NCBI RefSeq assembly: GCF_040869045.1
Contig: NW_027136913.1
Location: 496,001 to 560,000, forward strand
Direction: 5' to 3'
DNA length: 64,000 bases
Source of the DNA: Eurosta solidaginis
Lineage: Eukaryota > Arthropoda > Insecta > Diptera > Tephritidae
The translations under genes were made by a program, and so were the position numbers. Below, in pieces: positions 60,751-64,000 of this stretch (the first letter of the stretch is position 1; each line of letters starts with the position of its first letter). The notes beneath the pieces are model-generated. The model saw nothing but the letters and a program-made list of their open reading frames with translations, was not told the origin of the DNA and did no database searches.

Positions 60751-61760
60751 AAAGTGAAGACTCACAAAAGGTGTAAGTTGGGGGAAGTATTGGACTATAG
60801 TAAAAGTTTTTTTCGTGATAAGGACTTCCGATCGATCAGTTTAAATCAGGTCATCGGCAAGAGCTGGGTACTCTCGCCAAGGGATTTGCATTGGCTTTGT
60901 AAGACAGAAGTCAATCTTTATACGCTCTCTAGAGTGCTGATCTGGTTGACCGATTTGGCCCCGGATGGTATTACCAAAATGTTAGCATTAGTACTGAGGA
61001 GAGGGACTCATCTGAAGCAGTGGACTGTTTAGCTGGTTCACGGATGAGTAAAAGCTGGAGGTGAAGGTTGGATTAGGGGCTAGAAGCTCGCTGCAGCCGT
61101 TATTTCACTTTCCCTGATCACTGTAGAGCCTTTCAGGCGGAAGTAGCCGCTATTTCAGATGCAAGTGAAAGGATGCTATCCATTGCTGCTACGGTTAGAG
61201 AATTTTACACCTACTTGGATAGGCAAGCTGCTATTAAAGTGCTGAGCTTATCTGTGGTGCTATATAAAGTGGTTTGAGAATTACATACATCTTTTTAGGA
61301 TTGCATTGAAATATTTAAAGATAAGCACAATCTGGTTTCGGTCCATAGCGGTATCACGGACAACTGTTACTCGAATCCTTTAGCCCCTATAGATTCAGCG
61401 GAATCGGATAAAGTGTGCTGTGGGCAATTCAGTAATTTTTGGTTGACGGCTTAGCTAATCAAATGCTGGGCAGATTCTACCTCTCTCAGGGTAGCAAGAT
61501 TCTACTGGCCGGCAGTGGACAGCATTTCATTGGATGCACCAATGGTGATTGGGGCTCTAATGATTTACTGTCTGTAAGAGCCCATCCGGTACATCTCTGT
61601 GTACTAGAACGCCCCTTCTTGCTGCAACTGCAAGGCGGATGACGAGGTTGAATTATTGAGTAACTTCTGGCTTAACTCTTTTTGCCAGAACAACGCGAAA
61701 AATTTGGCGCCACTTGTATCTCCAGAGGACTCATCGAGCCTGAAGATATCGCTTTAATTT
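60751..61760 (+). pseudogene. Non-LTR retrotransposon relic with RNase H domain
   Basis: The clearest part (61,030-61,280) reads as an RNase H domain: WFTDE (first acidic position, followed at once by a stop), VGLGA, FQAEVAAI (second acidic residue), and YLDRQAAIKVL (third). Downstream, NQMLGRFYLSQGSK (about 61,460) and a broken C-terminal region to about 61,750 fit elements of the I/LOA type that carry RNase H after RT. The part left of 61,030 is not clearly readable. Several stops and shifts make it a dead copy. Confidence 0.72.
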
Positions 61761-61805
61761 GAAATATCCTTCAAAAAATATATATATCATTTAATGTAAT
61801 GTAAC

Positions 61806-62125
61806 GGCGGCGCCGTGGTGTGATGGTAGGGTGCTCCGCCTATCACACCGAAGATAGTGGGTTCACGCCCCGGAAAAGGCAACATCAAAAACTTTAGAAA
61901 CAAGTTTTTTCAATTAGAAGACAATTTTTCTAAGCACAAACTCGGAGTGCTTCTGCCATGAAAAGCTCTCAGTGAAAACTCATCTGCTTTGCAGATGCCG
62001 TTCGGAGGCGGCATTAAACAAGTAGGTCCCATCCCGCCAAATTGTAGGAATAAAATAGGACGACGCAAATTGGAAAAGAAACTCGGCCTTAGATCTCTTC
62101 GGAGGTTATCGTGCCTTACATTTGT
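61806..62125 (+). repeat. tRNA-derived SINE
   Basis: Head GCGCCGTGGTGTGATGGT; B box GGTTCACGCCC; body AGCTCTCAGTGAAAACTCAT and GCAGATGCCGTTCGGAGGCG; tail GTGCCTTACATTTG followed by T-rich sequence. About 320 bp; a short interior deletion compared with the copy at 55.2 kb. Confidence 0.85.
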
Positions 62126-62308
62126 TTTTTTTTTTAATATTTTATTGTTATAATATAACTATTGTTGTTATGTAAAAGACATATATGTATCTTCGTTACA
62201 AAAAATCGTATAAAAGTAAATAAAACTGTTGTGATGAGCAAAATATATATATAAAAAATATAGCAAAAATAATATCTATAACATGCTAAACCTAAAGTAT
62301 CAAGAAAA

Positions 62309-64000
62309 CAAGTAAGGAAGGCTAAGTTCGGGTGTAACCGACCAATACATACTCAGTTGAGAGCTATGGAGACAAAATAAGGGAAATCTTCATGTAGGAA
62401 AATGAAACTAGGGTAATCCTGGAATGTGGTTGTATGACATGTGTATCAAATGGAAGGTATTAAAGAGTATTTTAAGAGAAAGTAGGCCATGGTTCAATGG
62501 ATGGACGCCATTTAGGGATATCGCCATAAAGGTGGACCAGGGCTGACTCTAGAATTTGTTTGTACGATATGGGTATCAAATGAAAGGTGTTACTGAGCAT
62601 TTTAAGAGGGAGTGGGCCTTAGGTCTATTGGTGGACGCCTTTTCGAGAAATCGCCATAAAGGTGGACCAGAGGTGACTATGGAATATGTTTGTACGTTAT
62701 GGGTATCAAATGAAAGCTGTTAATGAGTATTTTGAAAAGTAGGGATCCCTAGTTCCATAGGTGGACGACGTATCGAGATATCGCCATAAAGGTGGACCAG
62801 GGGTGTCTCTAGAATGTGTTTGTACGATATGGGTTTCAAATGAAAGGTGTTACTGAGCATTTTAAGAGGGAGTGGGCATTAGTTCTATAGGTGGACGCCT
62901 TTTCGAGATATCGCCATAAGGGTGGGCCAGGGGTGACTCTAGAATGTGTTTGTACGATATGGATATCAAATAAAAGGTATTAATGAGAGTTTTAAAAGCG
63001 AGTAGTGGCCCTTAGATGTATATGTGAAGGCGTTCTCGCGATATCGACCAAAATGTGGACCAGGTGATCCAGAAAATCATCTGTCGGGTACTGCTAATTT
63101 ATTTATATATGCAATACCACTAACAGTATTCCTGCCAAGATTCCAAGGGCTGTTGAACTTGTAGAACTTTTTCATTTTCTTCTACTTAATATGGTAGGTG
63201 TCACACCCATTTTACAAAGTTTTTTCCAAAGTTATATTTTCCGTCAATAAACCAATCCAGTTAGCATGTTTCATCCCTTTTTTCGTATTTGGTATAGAAT
63301 TATGGCATTTTTTTCATTTTTCGTAATTTTCGATATCAATAAAGTGGGCGTGGTTATAGTCGGATTTCGGCCATTTTTTAAACCAAGATAAAGTGTGTTC
63401 AGATAAGTACGTGGGCTAAGTTTAGTAAAGATATATCGGGTTTTGCTCAAGTTATTGTGTTAACGGCCGAGCGGAAGGACAGACGGTGGACTGTGTTTAA
63501 AAAACTGGGCGTGGTACCGTCATAAAATCTATGCCCCTACCAAATTTGAGAAGGATTGGTAAATTTTTGTTCGACTTATGGCATTAAAAATATTCTAGAC
63601 AAACTAAATGAAAATGGACGGAGCCACGCCCATTTTGAAACTTCCTTTTATTTTTGTATTTTGTTGCATCATATGATTACTGGAGTTGAATTTTGACTTA
63701 ATTTACTTATATACAGTAAAGATATTAAATTTTTTGTTAAAATTTGAATTAAAAAAATTTTTTTTTAAAAAGTGGGCGTGTTCTTCATTCAATTTTGCTA
63801 ATTTTTATTTAGCACATATATAGTAATAGTAGTAACGTTCCTGCCAAATTTCATCATGATATCTTCAACGACTGCCAAATTACAGCTTGCAAAACTTTTA
63901 AATTACCTTCTTGTAAAAGTGGGCGGTGCCACGCCCATTGTCCAAAATCTTACTAATTTTCTATTCTGTGTCATAACGTCAACCCATCTACCAAGTTTTA
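62309..64000 (-). mobile_element. DINE-1-like element, copy 3, open off the right edge
   Basis: The 3' end on the minus strand is at 62,309 (CTTACTTG with the GTTCGG/CCGAAC hairpin), flanked by A on the plus strand. About five 128-bp units lie at 62,400-63,070, followed by the non-coding block with GGGCGTGG boxes, in the same order as copy 2 reversed. The element continues past the window end. Confidence 0.82.
62400..63070 (-). repeat. 128-bp repeat array in DINE copy 3 (about 5 units)
   Basis: The landmark GGTGGACGCCTTTTCGAGA, with variants, recurs at about 62,500, 62,630, 62,761 and 62,890. It is the same unit as at 50.85-53.22 kb on the opposite strand. Confidence 0.9.

Overview
This is repeat-dense, intron-poor eukaryotic DNA with no host gene that I can support. 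The repeat families point to an insect, most likely a higher fly (Brachycera). They include DINE-1/INE-1-like elements with their typical 5' block, an R1-clade retrotransposon fragment, Jockey-type and RNase H-bearing non-LTR relics, an errantivirus-like Gypsy element, hAT and Tc1 relics, and a tRNA-derived SINE. The genus cannot be read from the sequence. Assignments rest on motifs I can read and on my knowledge of the families; no database search was possible.

Left part (1-17.4 kb). A non-LTR reverse transcriptase with an uninterrupted frame runs off the left edge (minus strand). It is followed by a broken hAT transposase carrying a foldback-type insertion flanked by 11-bp direct repeats, a 546-bp hairpin element, and a decayed Jockey-type pseudogene. 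A DINE-like element (9,963-17,434) follows, and a 5.96-kb LTR retrotransposon (11,392-17,348) has inserted into it. That LTR element has a full set of cis signals (434-bp LTRs with two differences, a PBS, a PPT and a 4-bp TSD), but its coding regions are wrecked or deleted.

Central part (17,995-39,754). Four head-to-tail elements have Helitron-like ends when read on the minus strand: TC at the 5' end, CTAG preceded by a short GC hairpin at the 3' end, and insertion between A and T. Each carries a long internal satellite array. The core unit is 89 bp and is itself built of about eight degenerate ~11-bp motifs. The array is homogeneous in its core and degenerate at its edges, contains a 267-bp higher-order repeat, and has no stop codon in any of the three minus frames over long stretches. 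The four elements form two similar pairs, which indicates a duplication of about 11 kb with exchanged ends. This is the most interesting system in the window: satellite DNA apparently growing inside tandem rolling-circle-type transposons. A decayed relic of the same family lies at 48.6 kb.

Right part (39.8-64 kb). This part holds SINE copies (one tail-to-tail inverted pair), a Tc1-like relic with TA ends, and a decayed RT tail. A 5'-truncated R1-like copy with an intact C-terminal frame is flanked by a 15-bp TSD, and its poly(A) tail is split by a second DINE-like element carrying about 18 copies of a 128-bp repeat. There is also a cluster of CGATA motifs, a small inverted-repeat element, an RNase H-bearing non-LTR relic, and a third DINE-like copy (about 5 repeat units) running off the right edge. 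The many short reading frames elsewhere look like chance frames or repeat-borne frames.
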